Assembly (NCBI GenBank): GCA_014860805.1
Contig: JACZJB010000206.1
Location: 1 to 64,000 of the forward strand
Direction of reading: 5' to 3'
Length of the DNA: 64,000 nt
Source of the DNA: Anaerolineales bacterium
GTDB taxonomy: Bacteria > Chloroflexota > Anaerolineae > Anaerolineales > Villigracilaceae
Shown here: positions 42,457-52,249 of the stretch, piece after piece
Layout of the letters: each line of letters begins with the position of its first letter
How positions within the stretch are numbered: the first letter of the stretch is position 1
Notes under the pieces: model-generated
Seen by the model: the letters and a program-made list of their open reading frames with translations, nothing else
Database searches by the model: none
Told to the model about the DNA's origin: nothing
Made by a program: the position numbers and the translations under genes

Positions 42457-43293
42457 ATGCAAACTTATATTTCCCTCGCTCAAATTGACGAAATTGCACA
42501 GAATATAAAGAGTCGGATTTCGATTCAACCCGTTGTTGGAATCATTCTCGGTTCGGGACTTAACGGACTGGCTGATTCCATCCGAGAAGCAGTTCACATC
42601 CCCTACAGTGACTTGCCAAACTTTCCCGTTTCAACTGTCCATGGGCATGTCGGTCGATTTGTTATTGGTGAACTGGAAGGTCGTCCCGTTCTTGTGATGC
42701 AGGGGCGCATCCATTATTACGAAGGCTATACCATGGGAGAAGTTACCCTGCCGGTCCGAGTGATGCAGCGCATGGGAATTCCATCCATGATCGTGACCAA
42801 TGCCGCAGGCGGAGTGCATCCCGAGTTTGAACCCGGCGACGTCATGCTGATTACCGACCAGCTAAACCTTATGGGTATGTCTGGATTGAATCCGCTTATG
42901 GGACCGAACCTGGATGAAATTGGCCCCCGCTTCCCGGATATGAGCCAGCCGTATGACCGTGTTTATTGCGATCTAGCCCGTGGTGTTGCAAAGGAAAATG
43001 GCATTACACTGCGCGAAGGCGTTTACGCAGGATTAAGCGGCCCATCTTTTGAATCTCCAGCGGATTTGCGCTTCTTGAGAAATGCAGGCGCAGATGCAGT
43101 GGGAATGTCCACTGTGCCGGAGGTGATCATCGCCCGTCACGGGAACATGCGTGTGCTTGGACTTTCTGGCATTAGTAATAAAGCTAACCTGGATGGTTCT
43201 ACAATCACAACCCATGAAGAGGTTATTGAAGCTGGTAGAGTAATCACTCCCAAGGTTGAGAAGATCATCCGTGGAGTATTGCGTGGGTTGTAA
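42457..43293 (+). CDS. punA: Purine nucleoside phosphorylase (trimeric class)
   Basis: 278 residues, normal size. Phosphate-binding GIILGSGLNGLAD, HGHVGRFVIG and VMQGRIHYYEGY; the NAAGGVHPEFEPGDVMLI block; base-binding YAGLSGPSFESPADL and VGMSTVPEVIIARH. These define the PNP/MTAP family of about 30 kDa trimers. It splits inosine or guanosine with phosphate. An Asn in the base pocket (SGISNKAN) supports 6-oxopurine specificity over MTAP. A GNAT gene and a small membrane protein gene follow closely. Confidence 0.93.
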   Translation: MQTYISLAQIDEIAQNIKSRISIQPVVGIILGSGLNGLADSIREAVHIPYSDLPNFPVSTVHGHVGRFVIGELEGRPVLVMQGRIHYYEGYTMGEVTLPVRVMQRMGIPSMIVTNAAGGVHPEFEPGDVMLITDQLNLMGMSGLNPLMGPNLDEIGPRFPDMSQPYDRVYCDLARGVAKENGITLREGVYAGLSGPSFESPADLRFLRNAGADAVGMSTVPEVIIARHGNMRVLGLSGISNKANLDGSTITTHEEVIEAGRVITPKVEKIIRGVLRGL

Positions 43294-43306
43294 GTAAGTT
43301 TTGCGA

Positions 43307-43984
43307 ATGGCTGAATTCTATAAATTCCTCGCCTCCTATGAGGTGCTGATCTATATTCTGCTGGCAATAGGCGGTTTATTCTCCTTTCGCTGGCTGTGGC
43401 GGTCTTGGAGGGAGTGGCAGGTAGCTGTATATAGTCTGGAACGTGAGTTCTCTTCGCGCCGTTTTGGCCGGTCAGCTGCCATTTCAACATTTATTGCGAT
43501 CTTGTTCTGTGCTGAATTCTTCATGGCTACGTTCATCATCCCCGGGCTTCCCGCTGAAGTATTTATCTCCACCCCAACCTTAGACTTGATTTCCACACCC
43601 TTGGGCACACTTTCCGCTGAAATGATGACCCAATTTTCAGGGTTACCTCCGCAAGCGGCGGCCAGCAGCACGGGATGCATTCCTTCGCAGATCGATATTA
43701 CTTTTCCGCAGCCCGGCGACGAAATTAAAGGTGCCATTGAATTGAGTGGTACTGTGGATATTCCAAATTTTGGTTTCTATAAATACGAAGTGGCTCCCAC
43801 GGGCAGCGACACCTGGGCAACCATTTCTGCTGGGCGAGCCATAGTGAACAACGGCTCCCTGGGACGCTGGGATGCCACTGCTCTTACGCCAGGTGACTAC
43901 CAATTGCGCCTGGTGGTTACTGATAATCAGGGACAGATATTGCCGCCCTGTGTTGTTCCGGTGCGGGTCGTTCCCTTACAATAA
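43307..43984 (+). CDS. Unrecognised membrane-anchored protein with an extracellular beta domain
   Basis: 225 residues from ATG 43307, with no strong ribosome site. Two hydrophobic helices (about 9-28 and 58-78) flank a basic loop, then a spacer rich in Pro/Ser/Thr, and a C-terminal beta-rich domain (about 125-222: PQPGDEIKGAIELSGTVDI, then TPGDYQLRLVVTDNQG) that resembles an Ig-like or FN3-like fold of bacterial surface proteins. Two Cys may form a disulfide. Function unknown. It sits 13 bp after PNP and 17 bp before a GNAT gene, probably one operon. Confidence 0.65.
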   Translation: MAEFYKFLASYEVLIYILLAIGGLFSFRWLWRSWREWQVAVYSLEREFSSRRFGRSAAISTFIAILFCAEFFMATFIIPGLPAEVFISTPTLDLISTPLGTLSAEMMTQFSGLPPQAAASSTGCIPSQIDITFPQPGDEIKGAIELSGTVDIPNFGFYKYEVAPTGSDTWATISAGRAIVNNGSLGRWDATALTPGDYQLRLVVTDNQGQILPPCVVPVRVVPLQ

Positions 43985-44001
43985 AACTACTGGAATTATT
44001 T

Positions 44002-44541
44002 ATGCCTGAAATTCAATTACGCCCAACCGTTGCCACAGACCTTTCCCGGTTAATGGGATTTGACCATTCTATAAGCAGTGAGTCTGTCTGGCAATTGGAA
44101 TTGCGGAGGGAGAATGGACAGGTGGCAAGCACCTTCCGTGAAGTGCGCCTGCCGCGGACCATCAAAGTGGCTTACCCCCATAATCCATTTGCTCTTGCCG
44201 ATGACTGGGTGAGGAAATCCATGATGTACACAGCTTTTATTGGGCCGGATCCCGTGGGATATATCTGCCTGTTGGAGCGGGGTACCGCTTCAGTTGTTGG
44301 GATCACTGATCTGGTGGTGGATGCGGCAAATCGCCGCAAAGGCGTGGGAGCAGCCTTATTGGCAGCCGGGCAGGATTGGGCGGCGTCCAGATCGCATCGT
44401 CGCCTGATCTTGGAGATGCAGGCAAAAAATCTTCCAGCCATCCGCCTTGCACAAAAATTTGGATATGAATTCTGCGGGTATAATGACCATTACTATATCA
44501 ATCAGGATGTAGCCGTCTTTTTTGCGAAGATACTAAAGTAA
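44002..44541 (+). CDS. GNAT family N-acetyltransferase (RimI-like)
   Basis: 179 residues. Motif A is VDAANRRKGVGAALLAAG (the Q/R-x-x-G-x-G/A acetyl-CoA loop), followed by EMQAKNLPAIRLAQKFGYEFCGYNDHYY, close to the ANxxAxxLYxKxGF pattern of RimI-type protein acetylases. The N-terminal 90 residues are longer than in RimI, so the substrate may differ. No close ribosome site is visible. Confidence 0.85.
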   Translation: MPEIQLRPTVATDLSRLMGFDHSISSESVWQLELRRENGQVASTFREVRLPRTIKVAYPHNPFALADDWVRKSMMYTAFIGPDPVGYICLLERGTASVVGITDLVVDAANRRKGVGAALLAAGQDWAASRSHRRLILEMQAKNLPAIRLAQKFGYEFCGYNDHYYINQDVAVFFAKILK

Positions 44542-44584
44542 TACCGGCAGCAGGTGCTGCGAATCATTTATTGGAAGGGTTTGT

Positions 44585-46495
44585 ATGATTAACGGTTGGT
44601 CGGCAACACTTCTGGCGGGGATCCAGACGCTCAACCAGATATTAACGGCGGGGATCGCCATAACAGCGTTTTCGCTGTTTCTCTATGCGCTTTCATTTAA
44701 CCTGCGTGATAGAGTTGCGCGTTCGTTCGCGATCATTTTGCTATGTGTAGTGGTGGTGTTTACATCTGAAGCTTTGCAGGATAAGTCGCTGACCCTCGAA
44801 GCGATTGAATTATTCCTGCGATTGCAGTGGTTTGGTATTGTTTATCTACCGGCGGCATATCTTCATCTTTCTGATGCGTTGCTTGTAACAGCCGGGCGTC
44901 CCTCCCGCGGACGCAGGCGAATTGCAGTGCGCGGGATGTACGTTCTCTCCACTTTTTTCATTGTTTTATTAGCGTTTGGATATTTACTGGGTCCGATGGT
45001 GCCCGATGGCAAGCCGGCGCCTTATCTTTTGCGCACCATTTGGACGGAAGTATTTACACTGTTCTATGTATTTTCGATGGTCTGGGCAGGGATCAATTTT
45101 GCGCGTGCCTACAGTTTGATGTTGACCCGCTCAGGCCGTCGCCGCATGCTCTACCTGATGGCTGGCGCTACGGCCCCGGCGCTTGGTTCCTACCCGTATC
45201 TTTTGTTCGGGTATAGCATTGCCGCGCAACATCAGTACTTGTTTTGGGGTGTGGCAACCGCGATCAATCTACTCGTAGGCGCGTTGGTGATTTTGATGGC
45301 GTATGCCGTTGCGTTCTTTGGCGTTTCCTGGCCAGACCGTGTGATTAAAAGCCGCCTGTTTAAATGGATCATGCGCGGCCCGGTGGTAGCCTCTGCCGCT
45401 CTTGCTTTAATGACCATTGTTCGCCGTGGTGGGGAATTGCTTGGTTCTCCATATAATGCCTTTGTCCCTTTTACGGTTGTGGCGACTGTGCTGCTTTTGG
45501 AACACGCCATTACATTTGCTGCTCCACTTTGGGAACGTTGGCTGTTTTTTGGACGCGACCGGAATGAATTGGTTCTGCTTCAAAATATCGAAGAACGCCT
45601 GCTTACTCAGAGTGATTTGCAGCAATTCCTTGAAGCAGTTCTTGCTGCCGCACGGGATCATTTGCGTTCTCCCGCGGCTTTTGTGGCTGCGCTGGATGAT
45701 GAGACCTTGTCCCCAATTGTAGTGGCCGGGAATCGAACATTGCTCGATCAGGAAAGTTTGACCGAAGCGATGGAACAGGTCAATGGTGAGACACGCCGTG
45801 AATTTCAATGGGGAAATTTCTGGGTATTGCCCCTGCATCGTCGTAGAAATTTGGATATGGATCAGGATGAATTGCCTCCCCTGCTGGGTTTGATGGGCGT
45901 GGCAAAGCATGAAAAGCCGGCGATGGAAAATGACCAGCGTGATGCTTTGTGGCTTCTGGCAGACCGTGCGGCGCTTGCATTGGAAGATCGTCAAATGCAG
46001 CAGAGTGTATTTCGTTCGTTGGCAGATTTGCAGCCGCAAGTGGAAATGATCCAGCGGATGCGTGCAGCGGGACGATATGACAGCCGCACCAGTTTGATGT
46101 CTGAACCGGCTCTTGAAGAGGCGGACCTTGCAAACTGGGTGAAGGATGCGTTGACGCACTATTGGGGCGGCCCAAAACTGACAAATAACCCGTTGATCAA
46201 ACTTCAGATGGTGCGTAATCTGGCCGAACAGGATGATGGCAATACTGCAAACGCTTTGCGAGCTTTATTGCGCCGTGCGGTGGATCAGGTCAAGCCGCGA
46301 GGCGATAGAAAGTTCACCACGGAATGGATTCTGTACAATATTCTGGAGATGAAATTTATCGAAGGGCGCAAAGTGCGGGATGTGGCGGCGCGGCTCGCCA
46401 TGTCTGAAGCAGATTTGTATCGAAAGCAGCGTGTGGCTGTGGAGGCTGTCGCCAGGGCAATTCTCGAAATGGAAACAAACCTTCAAGATCAATAA
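44585..46495 (+). CDS. 7TM-GAF membrane regulator with C-terminal helix-turn-helix
   Basis: 636 residues. The first 330 residues form seven to nine membrane helices like the 7TM sensor part of histidine kinases. A GAF-like region (about 345-480) follows, then a linker and a C-terminal all-helical domain ending in KVRDVAARLAMSEADLYRKQ (about 595-615), which looks like a sigma-70 region 4/LuxR-type HTH. There is no kinase, GGDEF or phosphodiesterase domain. If the HTH binds DNA, this is a membrane-tethered one-component regulator. GGAAGGG lies 6 nt before the ATG. The S1-domain gene follows. Confidence 0.7.
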   Translation: MINGWSATLLAGIQTLNQILTAGIAITAFSLFLYALSFNLRDRVARSFAIILLCVVVVFTSEALQDKSLTLEAIELFLRLQWFGIVYLPAAYLHLSDALLVTAGRPSRGRRRIAVRGMYVLSTFFIVLLAFGYLLGPMVPDGKPAPYLLRTIWTEVFTLFYVFSMVWAGINFARAYSLMLTRSGRRRMLYLMAGATAPALGSYPYLLFGYSIAAQHQYLFWGVATAINLLVGALVILMAYAVAFFGVSWPDRVIKSRLFKWIMRGPVVASAALALMTIVRRGGELLGSPYNAFVPFTVVATVLLLEHAITFAAPLWERWLFFGRDRNELVLLQNIEERLLTQSDLQQFLEAVLAAARDHLRSPAAFVAALDDETLSPIVVAGNRTLLDQESLTEAMEQVNGETRREFQWGNFWVLPLHRRRNLDMDQDELPPLLGLMGVAKHEKPAMENDQRDALWLLADRAALALEDRQMQQSVFRSLADLQPQVEMIQRMRAAGRYDSRTSLMSEPALEEADLANWVKDALTHYWGGPKLTNNPLIKLQMVRNLAEQDDGNTANALRALLRRAVDQVKPRGDRKFTTEWILYNILEMKFIEGRKVRDVAARLAMSEADLYRKQRVAVEAVARAILEMETNLQDQ

Positions 46496-46547
46496 ACAAG
46501 CGTATCATTATTACGCATATTTTATCAAGTAAGACAAGGAGGCCATT

Positions 46548-47513
46548 ATGGTTGGCCAAAAAAGAAAGTATGAAACTCCAATCCCTGAAGTGGACGAAGG
46601 CTGGTGGGCGTCTGTCTTGGCGGAGGAGAATCGTGTGTCGGGGTCGGCTCCGATCCGTTCGGCGGGGAACAGGTCTGAGGTCAGTGACGAGGCGAAACAA
46701 TCAGCCCCGGAAAAAAAGGTCACCGCAAATTGGACTCAGGTCAAAGACCTTTATTTGCGCGATCAGATCATAGACCTGACGGTCACTGGACATAATCGCG
46801 GCGGCTTGCTTGTGGAGGGCGACGGCTTGTATGGATTTGTTCCATTCTCACATCTGGTCGATCTGGCGGGCAAAGTTGAAATTGCCGAACGTGAACATGA
46901 TCTTGAAACGTACGTTGGGCGTTCTCTGCGTTTGAAAGTCATTGAATGCGTGCCCGAAGATGGACGGGTCGTTTTTTCCGAACGTGCCGCGCAATCGGAA
47001 CCCGGCAAACGCGCAGAATTGTTCCATGCATTGCAAGCGGGTCAGCGGGTTCAGGGCGTTGTAACCAACATCACGGATTTTGGCGTCTTCATTGACCTTG
47101 GCGGTGTTGAAGGATTGATCCATATTTCTGAATTGTCCTGGGGGCGGGTTACGCATCCGTCGCAAATTGTGACGATGGGCAGCACGATCGATGTGCAGGT
47201 GCTCGATCTGGCTCCTGAACGCTGCAGAGTAGCTCTTAGTTTGAAGCGGTTATTGCCAAACCCGTGGCAGACAGCGACTGTTGATTTTCCAGAAGGCTCC
47301 ATTCAAAATGCCTTGATCACCAGCGTGCTTTCTTTTGGCGCGTTCGCTCGTCTGGATGCCGGCGTGGAAGGTTTGATTCACATTTCCGAAATTCCGCAAG
47401 CCGAAGGCAAACCTTTGCGCGAGACTCTTTCTGAAGGACAGCAGATTCAAGTTCGCGTTTTACATTTGGATGCCTCTCATCAGCGCCTCGGTTTGAGCAT
47501 GAGATTTGAATAA
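46548..47513 (+). CDS. S1 RNA-binding domain protein (ribosomal S1-like, three repeats)
   Basis: 321 residues with three S1 (OB-fold) repeats: about 63-138, 163-238 and 247-320. The second and third are the most canonical (TDFGVFIDLGGVEGLIHISE; SFGAFARLDAGVEGLIHISE). The first 60 residues are acidic and Trp-containing (DEGWWASVLAEE). An ideal AAGGAGG site precedes the ATG. Bacterial S1 of four to six repeats binds mRNA at the ribosome; short Chloroflexota or Actinobacteria versions have fewer. Whether this is bS1 itself or an accessory RNA-binding protein cannot be settled. Confidence 0.85.
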   Translation: MVGQKRKYETPIPEVDEGWWASVLAEENRVSGSAPIRSAGNRSEVSDEAKQSAPEKKVTANWTQVKDLYLRDQIIDLTVTGHNRGGLLVEGDGLYGFVPFSHLVDLAGKVEIAEREHDLETYVGRSLRLKVIECVPEDGRVVFSERAAQSEPGKRAELFHALQAGQRVQGVVTNITDFGVFIDLGGVEGLIHISELSWGRVTHPSQIVTMGSTIDVQVLDLAPERCRVALSLKRLLPNPWQTATVDFPEGSIQNALITSVLSFGAFARLDAGVEGLIHISEIPQAEGKPLRETLSEGQQIQVRVLHLDASHQRLGLSMRFE

Positions 47514-47518
47514 CTCGA

Positions 47519-49777
47519 ATGTCTGAAAACCAAAATCCTCGCAGCAGGCAATTTGCACAAACCGAATCTACTTCGGGAAGCGACTGGCTCGACAGGCTGG
47601 CACGCTTCTACTCGCTATTTGGGCGTTATCTTCGTGATGCAATCGGCGTTGGGCTGATCGCTTTTGCGCTCATGTCTTTGCTTGCGGTTTTGGAATACGT
47701 TTTCAACCAAATCGTCGCTCCAGCCGCGCAAAACACAAACGCCACCTTCTTGAACGGAGTCATTCTGGTGTTTGTCGCCAGCTGGCTCACGCGTTGGTTT
47801 GGCTTGGGCAGCCTGCTCATTATTTTTGGAATTGGATATTTTGGATATTCCCTTGTTCGACGAGACCGAAGTGAAGCGCGTTGGGGACGAATCATCGCCC
47901 TTGAACTCGCCGCTCTCTTAACCCTGGGCTTGTTTGCTGCTTCGAGCGGCAACAATCTCTTCCTGGCAGAATCCGGCCTGGCTGGCGGACGCCTGGGCTG
48001 GGGCATGGTTACGCTGGCGTGGCGTTACATGGGTTCAGTTCTCGGCACACTTGTGATATTCGTTTTTTGGGTGCTTGCTACGGCGACCGGCTTTGGCTTT
48101 TGGACAAAACTGGAATCATGGCTATTGCGGCTTGCCGGGGAAACTGCGCCCGTGGTAGTTTCCACGCCTGTTCCTGTTGAAGCAGAAAAAACTGCAGAGG
48201 AACGTTCCAAGACCTCTGCTCCTAAAAAGAAGACTCAACCATTACCCCCTGAATTCCGCACTTCCTTGAAATCTTCCAATAAAAAAGATGAGAAGTCGCT
48301 CAAGCCGCCTCCGCGTGGAGAAGACCTGCCGCCTTTGACCATTTTGCTTGCTGAAACTTCCGCACGAGCGGATGAACGTACCATCAACCAAACCGCCGGG
48401 TTGATCATGAAAACCCTTTCAGATTTTGGCATTCCTGCTACGGTGATCGGATATCGGGTAGGTCCCTCTGTCACGCAGTTCGCTGTTCAACCTGGGTTTA
48501 TCAAAAAGCCGGGCTCGGATGAAGAAGACTTGCAGCAGATGAAAGTCCGCGTGGCTCAGATCGCTTCACTGGAAAAAGATATTGCTTTGGCGCTATCCGC
48601 TCAACGCTTGCGTATCGAAGCGCCTGTACCGGGCAAACCATATGTTGGCATTGAGGTCCCAAATACGCATAGTTCTGTGGTGCGCATGAAAACCTTGCTT
48701 GAGTCGGACGCATTCTACAAAGGAGGCGCGCCGCTTACCATTGCCCTTGGGCGTGACGTCTCGGGGCAGCCATTGATCGCTGACTTGTCCCGCATGCCGC
48801 ATTTACTGATTGCAGGTTCCACGGGCTCTGGTAAATCGGTATGTATTACTTCCATTGCGGCTTGCCTCGCCATGAACAATGCTCCCGAAGATTTACGTAT
48901 GGTCATGATCGACTCGAAAATGGTGGAGTTGATCCGCTTCAACGGTTTGCCGCATTTATATGGGAAAGTGGAAACCAATCTTGAGCGTATTTTGGGTGTT
49001 CTACGCTGGGTGGTTGTTGAAATGGAACATCGCTACCGCCTGCTTGAATCCGCTCATGCTCGTGACCTGGATTCCTACAACCGCAAAATCACGCGTAAAG
49101 CGGAGGGAAAAGCTTTACCGCGCATCGTTGTCCTGATCGATGAACTTGCCGACCTGATGATGTCTGCACCTGACCAGACCGAACATAATCTTGTCCGTCT
49201 GGCTCAAATGGCGCGTGCGACGGGTATTCATCTTGTTGTTGCCACGCAGCGTCCTTCAACAGACGTGGTGACGGGTTTGATCAAAGCCAATTTCCCGGCT
49301 CGCCTGGCGTTTGCTGTGGCATCCGGTATCGACAGCCGTGTTATTTTGGATTACACGGGTGCAGAAAGTCTGCTTGGGCGCGGCGATATGCTCTTCCTTA
49401 ACCCGGAAGTTGGAAACCCTGTCCGCGCGCAGGGTGTGCTGATCACCGACATGGAGATCGAGCGCATCATTTCCCATTGGCAGAAGAATACAGACACAAC
49501 GGAAGAAGCCCCGCCTTGGGAGAAACTCCTGCAGGAACCTGCTGAAAATGAAGATGATGGATTGGTTGAACAAGCCATTTCCATTGTCAGGAGCAGCCAG
49601 CGTGCCTCGGCTTCCCTGCTTCAGCGCCGCCTGCGGATTGGGTATCCGCGTGCCGCGCGTTTGCTTGACCAGCTTGAAGAGATGGGTGTTGTTGGACCCT
49701 CTCTCGGCGGCGGAAAAGAGCGCGATGTTCTTGTCAGCGAAGACGATCTGGCGGATGATGAAAAATCCGAAGAATAA
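47519..49777 (+). CDS. ftsK: FtsK/SpoIIIE DNA translocase
   Basis: 752 residues. Four membrane helices (about 40-200), a charged Pro/Lys linker, then alpha-beta RecA-like motor: FtsK alpha domain (GYRVGPSVTQFAVQPG), Walker A GSTGSGKS at 433-440, Walker B IVVLIDELADLMM, and the C-terminal winged-helix gamma domain (QRRLRIGYPRAARLLDQLE) that reads KOPS-like DNA. It pumps chromosome ends through the closing septum and activates Xer dimer resolution. The Xer-like gene at 17040 is degenerate, so its partner recombinase must be elsewhere. Confidence 0.95.
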   Translation: MSENQNPRSRQFAQTESTSGSDWLDRLARFYSLFGRYLRDAIGVGLIAFALMSLLAVLEYVFNQIVAPAAQNTNATFLNGVILVFVASWLTRWFGLGSLLIIFGIGYFGYSLVRRDRSEARWGRIIALELAALLTLGLFAASSGNNLFLAESGLAGGRLGWGMVTLAWRYMGSVLGTLVIFVFWVLATATGFGFWTKLESWLLRLAGETAPVVVSTPVPVEAEKTAEERSKTSAPKKKTQPLPPEFRTSLKSSNKKDEKSLKPPPRGEDLPPLTILLAETSARADERTINQTAGLIMKTLSDFGIPATVIGYRVGPSVTQFAVQPGFIKKPGSDEEDLQQMKVRVAQIASLEKDIALALSAQRLRIEAPVPGKPYVGIEVPNTHSSVVRMKTLLESDAFYKGGAPLTIALGRDVSGQPLIADLSRMPHLLIAGSTGSGKSVCITSIAACLAMNNAPEDLRMVMIDSKMVELIRFNGLPHLYGKVETNLERILGVLRWVVVEMEHRYRLLESAHARDLDSYNRKITRKAEGKALPRIVVLIDELADLMMSAPDQTEHNLVRLAQMARATGIHLVVATQRPSTDVVTGLIKANFPARLAFAVASGIDSRVILDYTGAESLLGRGDMLFLNPEVGNPVRAQGVLITDMEIERIISHWQKNTDTTEEAPPWEKLLQEPAENEDDGLVEQAISIVRSSQRASASLLQRRLRIGYPRAARLLDQLEEMGVVGPSLGGGKERDVLVSEDDLADDEKSEE

Positions 49778-49797
49778 AAGGAATCTGTGAGCCCTCG

Positions 49798-50436
49798 ATG
49801 AATCATCTCAAACCTACTTTCACGGATAGATTGAGAATTATTTTTAAAGGCATATTGGATCCCATTGGCGGGTCTTTAAATCGCCTCGGCTTAACCCCAA
49901 ACTCCATCACGCTGCTTGGTCTCGTTGGAACGGCAATCGGCGCATACTTTATCTCGCAAGGGAAAATGACCACAGGAGCATTTGTCTTGCTGGCTTCCGT
50001 GCTTGTGGATGCATTTGATGGAACGATGGCGCGCCTGCGCGGTGAACCCAGTGACTTTGGTGGTTTTGTTGATTCGGTCAGCGACCGTTATGCGGAACTG
50101 ATTACCTTTGCAGGGCTGCTGTATTTTTTTGCGATGCAGGGAAATGCTCCCGGTGTGATGATTACTTTCGCGGCAGCGGCGGGATCCGTGCTTGTCTCAT
50201 ACGTGAAGGCACGCGCAGAGGGATTGGGCTTTACCGCAAAAGTCGGCATCCTTACCCGCGTGGAACGTTACATCGTTTTGATTCCATTGCTTGTTTTTAA
50301 TCAGCCTTTCATCGCAGTCCTTATTATCGCCCTGCTGGGAAATATTACAGCGCTTCAACGTATTCTTCATGTCCGCGTGCAGGGACATGTGCGTATGCAA
50401 AAAGCCAGGGAAGAAAAGAAAGAATATTTACACTAA
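49798..50436 (+). CDS. CDP-alcohol phosphatidyltransferase
   Basis: 212 residues with about six membrane helices. The signature D-G-x2-A-R-x8-G-x3-D-x3-D is complete from FDGTMARLRG to FVDSVSD. The family joins a CDP-diacylglycerol (or CDP-archaeol) to a small alcohol such as glycerol 3-phosphate, inositol phosphate or serine. N-terminal LNRLGLTPNSITLLG is like PgsA and the phosphatidylinositol-phosphate synthases; which product is made cannot be read from sequence. It ends directly before lgt, with no gap. Confidence 0.9.
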   Translation: MNHLKPTFTDRLRIIFKGILDPIGGSLNRLGLTPNSITLLGLVGTAIGAYFISQGKMTTGAFVLLASVLVDAFDGTMARLRGEPSDFGGFVDSVSDRYAELITFAGLLYFFAMQGNAPGVMITFAAAAGSVLVSYVKARAEGLGFTAKVGILTRVERYIVLIPLLVFNQPFIAVLIIALLGNITALQRILHVRVQGHVRMQKAREEKKEYLH

Positions 50437-51237
50437 ATGAGCGAAGGCTTTTTGATCGGTCCGTGGTTGATGCGTTGGAACGGCTTTCTGCTTGTGTTCG
50501 GCGTCGCTTCCGGGGCGCTGCTGTCTGCGTATCGGGCAAAGCGCCGCGGCTATGACCCTGAAATCGTCTATTATCTTTTTTTGCCTTTGATCATCTGGGG
50601 GACGATTGGCGCGCGCCTCTGGCATATCTTTACCCCGCCTCTTTCTTCGGTTCAACTTGGTCTGACCACCAAATATTATCTCACCCATCCCTTGGACGCA
50701 TTGTCGCTGTGGACTGGCGGTTTTGGAATTCCCGGTGCAATCCTCACCGGAACCCTCGTTCTCTTTCTTTTTGAGCGGAGAAACGAACTCCCTTTTTGGG
50801 AATTGGCTGATCTGCTTGCGCCTGGTCTTGCCCTTGCACAGGCAATTGGACGGATCGGAAATTATTTCAATCAGGAATTGTATGGATTGCCGACAGAAAT
50901 GCCCTGGGCGGTATTCATAGACCCCGCCAATCGTTTAAGCGGATACGAAAATGTACATTTTTACCATCCACTGTTTGCGTATGAATCCCTGCTTAATTTT
51001 GGGAACCTGTTTTTCTTAGTATGGCTTGGATATAAGTTTTCAGAGCGCCTAAAGGCAGGGGGCCTTTTCCTTGTGTATCTTGTTGTCTATTCCATCATCC
51101 GTTTTTTGCTGGAATTCCTGCGTCTTGACGCGGCGCTGGTAAATGGATGGAATGTAAACCAGTTGTTTTTTGCGGCGCTTTTTTTATGCGCAGGCGGATG
51201 CTTGTTTTGGCGGCAACGAGCTGCACAGGTATTGTAA
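50437..51237 (+). CDS. lgt: Prolipoprotein diacylglyceryl transferase
   Basis: 266 residues with seven membrane helices. The Lgt signature is present as IGRIGNYFNQELYGLPTEMP (phosphatidylglycerol binding) with the following YHPLFAYESLLN. It attaches diacylglycerol from phosphatidylglycerol to the lipobox Cys, the step before LspA. Its ATG follows the stop of the phospholipid synthase directly, so lipid synthesis and lipoprotein modification are coupled. Several predicted lipoproteins in this window (14431, 18041, 29829, 56066) would be clients. Confidence 0.95.
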   Translation: MSEGFLIGPWLMRWNGFLLVFGVASGALLSAYRAKRRGYDPEIVYYLFLPLIIWGTIGARLWHIFTPPLSSVQLGLTTKYYLTHPLDALSLWTGGFGIPGAILTGTLVLFLFERRNELPFWELADLLAPGLALAQAIGRIGNYFNQELYGLPTEMPWAVFIDPANRLSGYENVHFYHPLFAYESLLNFGNLFFLVWLGYKFSERLKAGGLFLVYLVVYSIIRFLLEFLRLDAALVNGWNVNQLFFAALFLCAGGCLFWRQRAAQVL

Positions 51238-51313
51238 GGTCTTTGTGAAGAAGTAAAAGCAAGGCGGGTAATAAAATAGTGATAGCCTGTTTCTTTATCT
51301 ATGAGGAAAACCT

Positions 51314-52249
51314 ATGATTGAAACTGAGGATCTAAGCAAGCAATTCCATGACTTTATGGCTGTGGACGGCGTTAATCTGTCCGTGCAGTCAGGTCAGATA
51401 TTGGCGTTGTTGGGACAAAATGGGGCAGGTAAGACCACTACCGTCCGTATGTTGACAGCACTGTTGCAGCCATCGCGCGGGTGGGCGCGCGTGGCTGGGT
51501 ATGACGTTGTCAAAAACGGACACGATGTCCGTGCTTCCGTGGGAGTGTTGACAGAACAGCACGGTCTATACATGCGCATGACAGCCAATGAATATCTTGA
51601 TTATTTTGGGCAGGTGTACAGTCTTTCCCCGTCTGCGCGAAGGACACGCAGTAATAATTTGCTGGAATATTTCGGGTTGGCGGAAGCGGCTCACCGCAGG
51701 ATCGGAGAATATTCAAAGGGGATGCGCCAGAAGCTGGCTTTGGCGCGCGCGATGATGCATGATCCCGGCGTGCTTTTGCTCGATGAACCCACCTCTGCCA
51801 TGGACCCTGAATCCGCGCGATTGGTGAGGGATGAGATTGCCCGTTTGAAATCCACCAGCCGTACGATTGTCATTTGTTCGCACAACCTGACTGAAGTGGA
51901 AGTGCTGGCGGACAAGATCGCGATTATTTATCGCGGACGTATTTTATTACAGGGGACATTGGATGAATTGAAGAGCCAGGTGCTTGGTGCGCCCGAATAC
52001 GAAGTCAAATTTAGCGAAGCATGGGATTCGGCAGGTTTTGAAATGCCCGACGGTGTGGACCTGCTTTCGCAAACGCCGACCAGTTTGAAGGTTCGTGTGA
52101 AGCGCCCCGAGGAATCAAATCCGCAGATACTGAATATGCTGTCTTCCAAATCTGCATCAGTCATGGCTTTTCAGGAAGAGGCGCGTACGTTGGAACAGGT
52201 CTATCTAAAAGTGATGACGGAAGCAAGAGGGCAGGAACATGTTCAGTAA
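51314..52249 (+). CDS. ABC transporter ATP-binding protein (ABC-2/NatA type)
   Basis: 311 residues. Walker A GQNGAGKTT, signature YSKGMRQKLALARAM, Walker B VLLLDEPTSAMDP, switch His in ICSHN. The last 90 residues form the regulatory extension usual in DrrA/NatA-type exporters. It energises the permease encoded by the next gene, which it overlaps by 11 bp. The pair may export a drug, lipid or Na+; substrate unknown. A GAGGAAA site precedes the ATG. Confidence 0.93.
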   Translation: MIETEDLSKQFHDFMAVDGVNLSVQSGQILALLGQNGAGKTTTVRMLTALLQPSRGWARVAGYDVVKNGHDVRASVGVLTEQHGLYMRMTANEYLDYFGQVYSLSPSARRTRSNNLLEYFGLAEAAHRRIGEYSKGMRQKLALARAMMHDPGVLLLDEPTSAMDPESARLVRDEIARLKSTSRTIVICSHNLTEVEVLADKIAIIYRGRILLQGTLDELKSQVLGAPEYEVKFSEAWDSAGFEMPDGVDLLSQTPTSLKVRVKRPEESNPQILNMLSSKSASVMAFQEEARTLEQVYLKVMTEARGQEHVQ

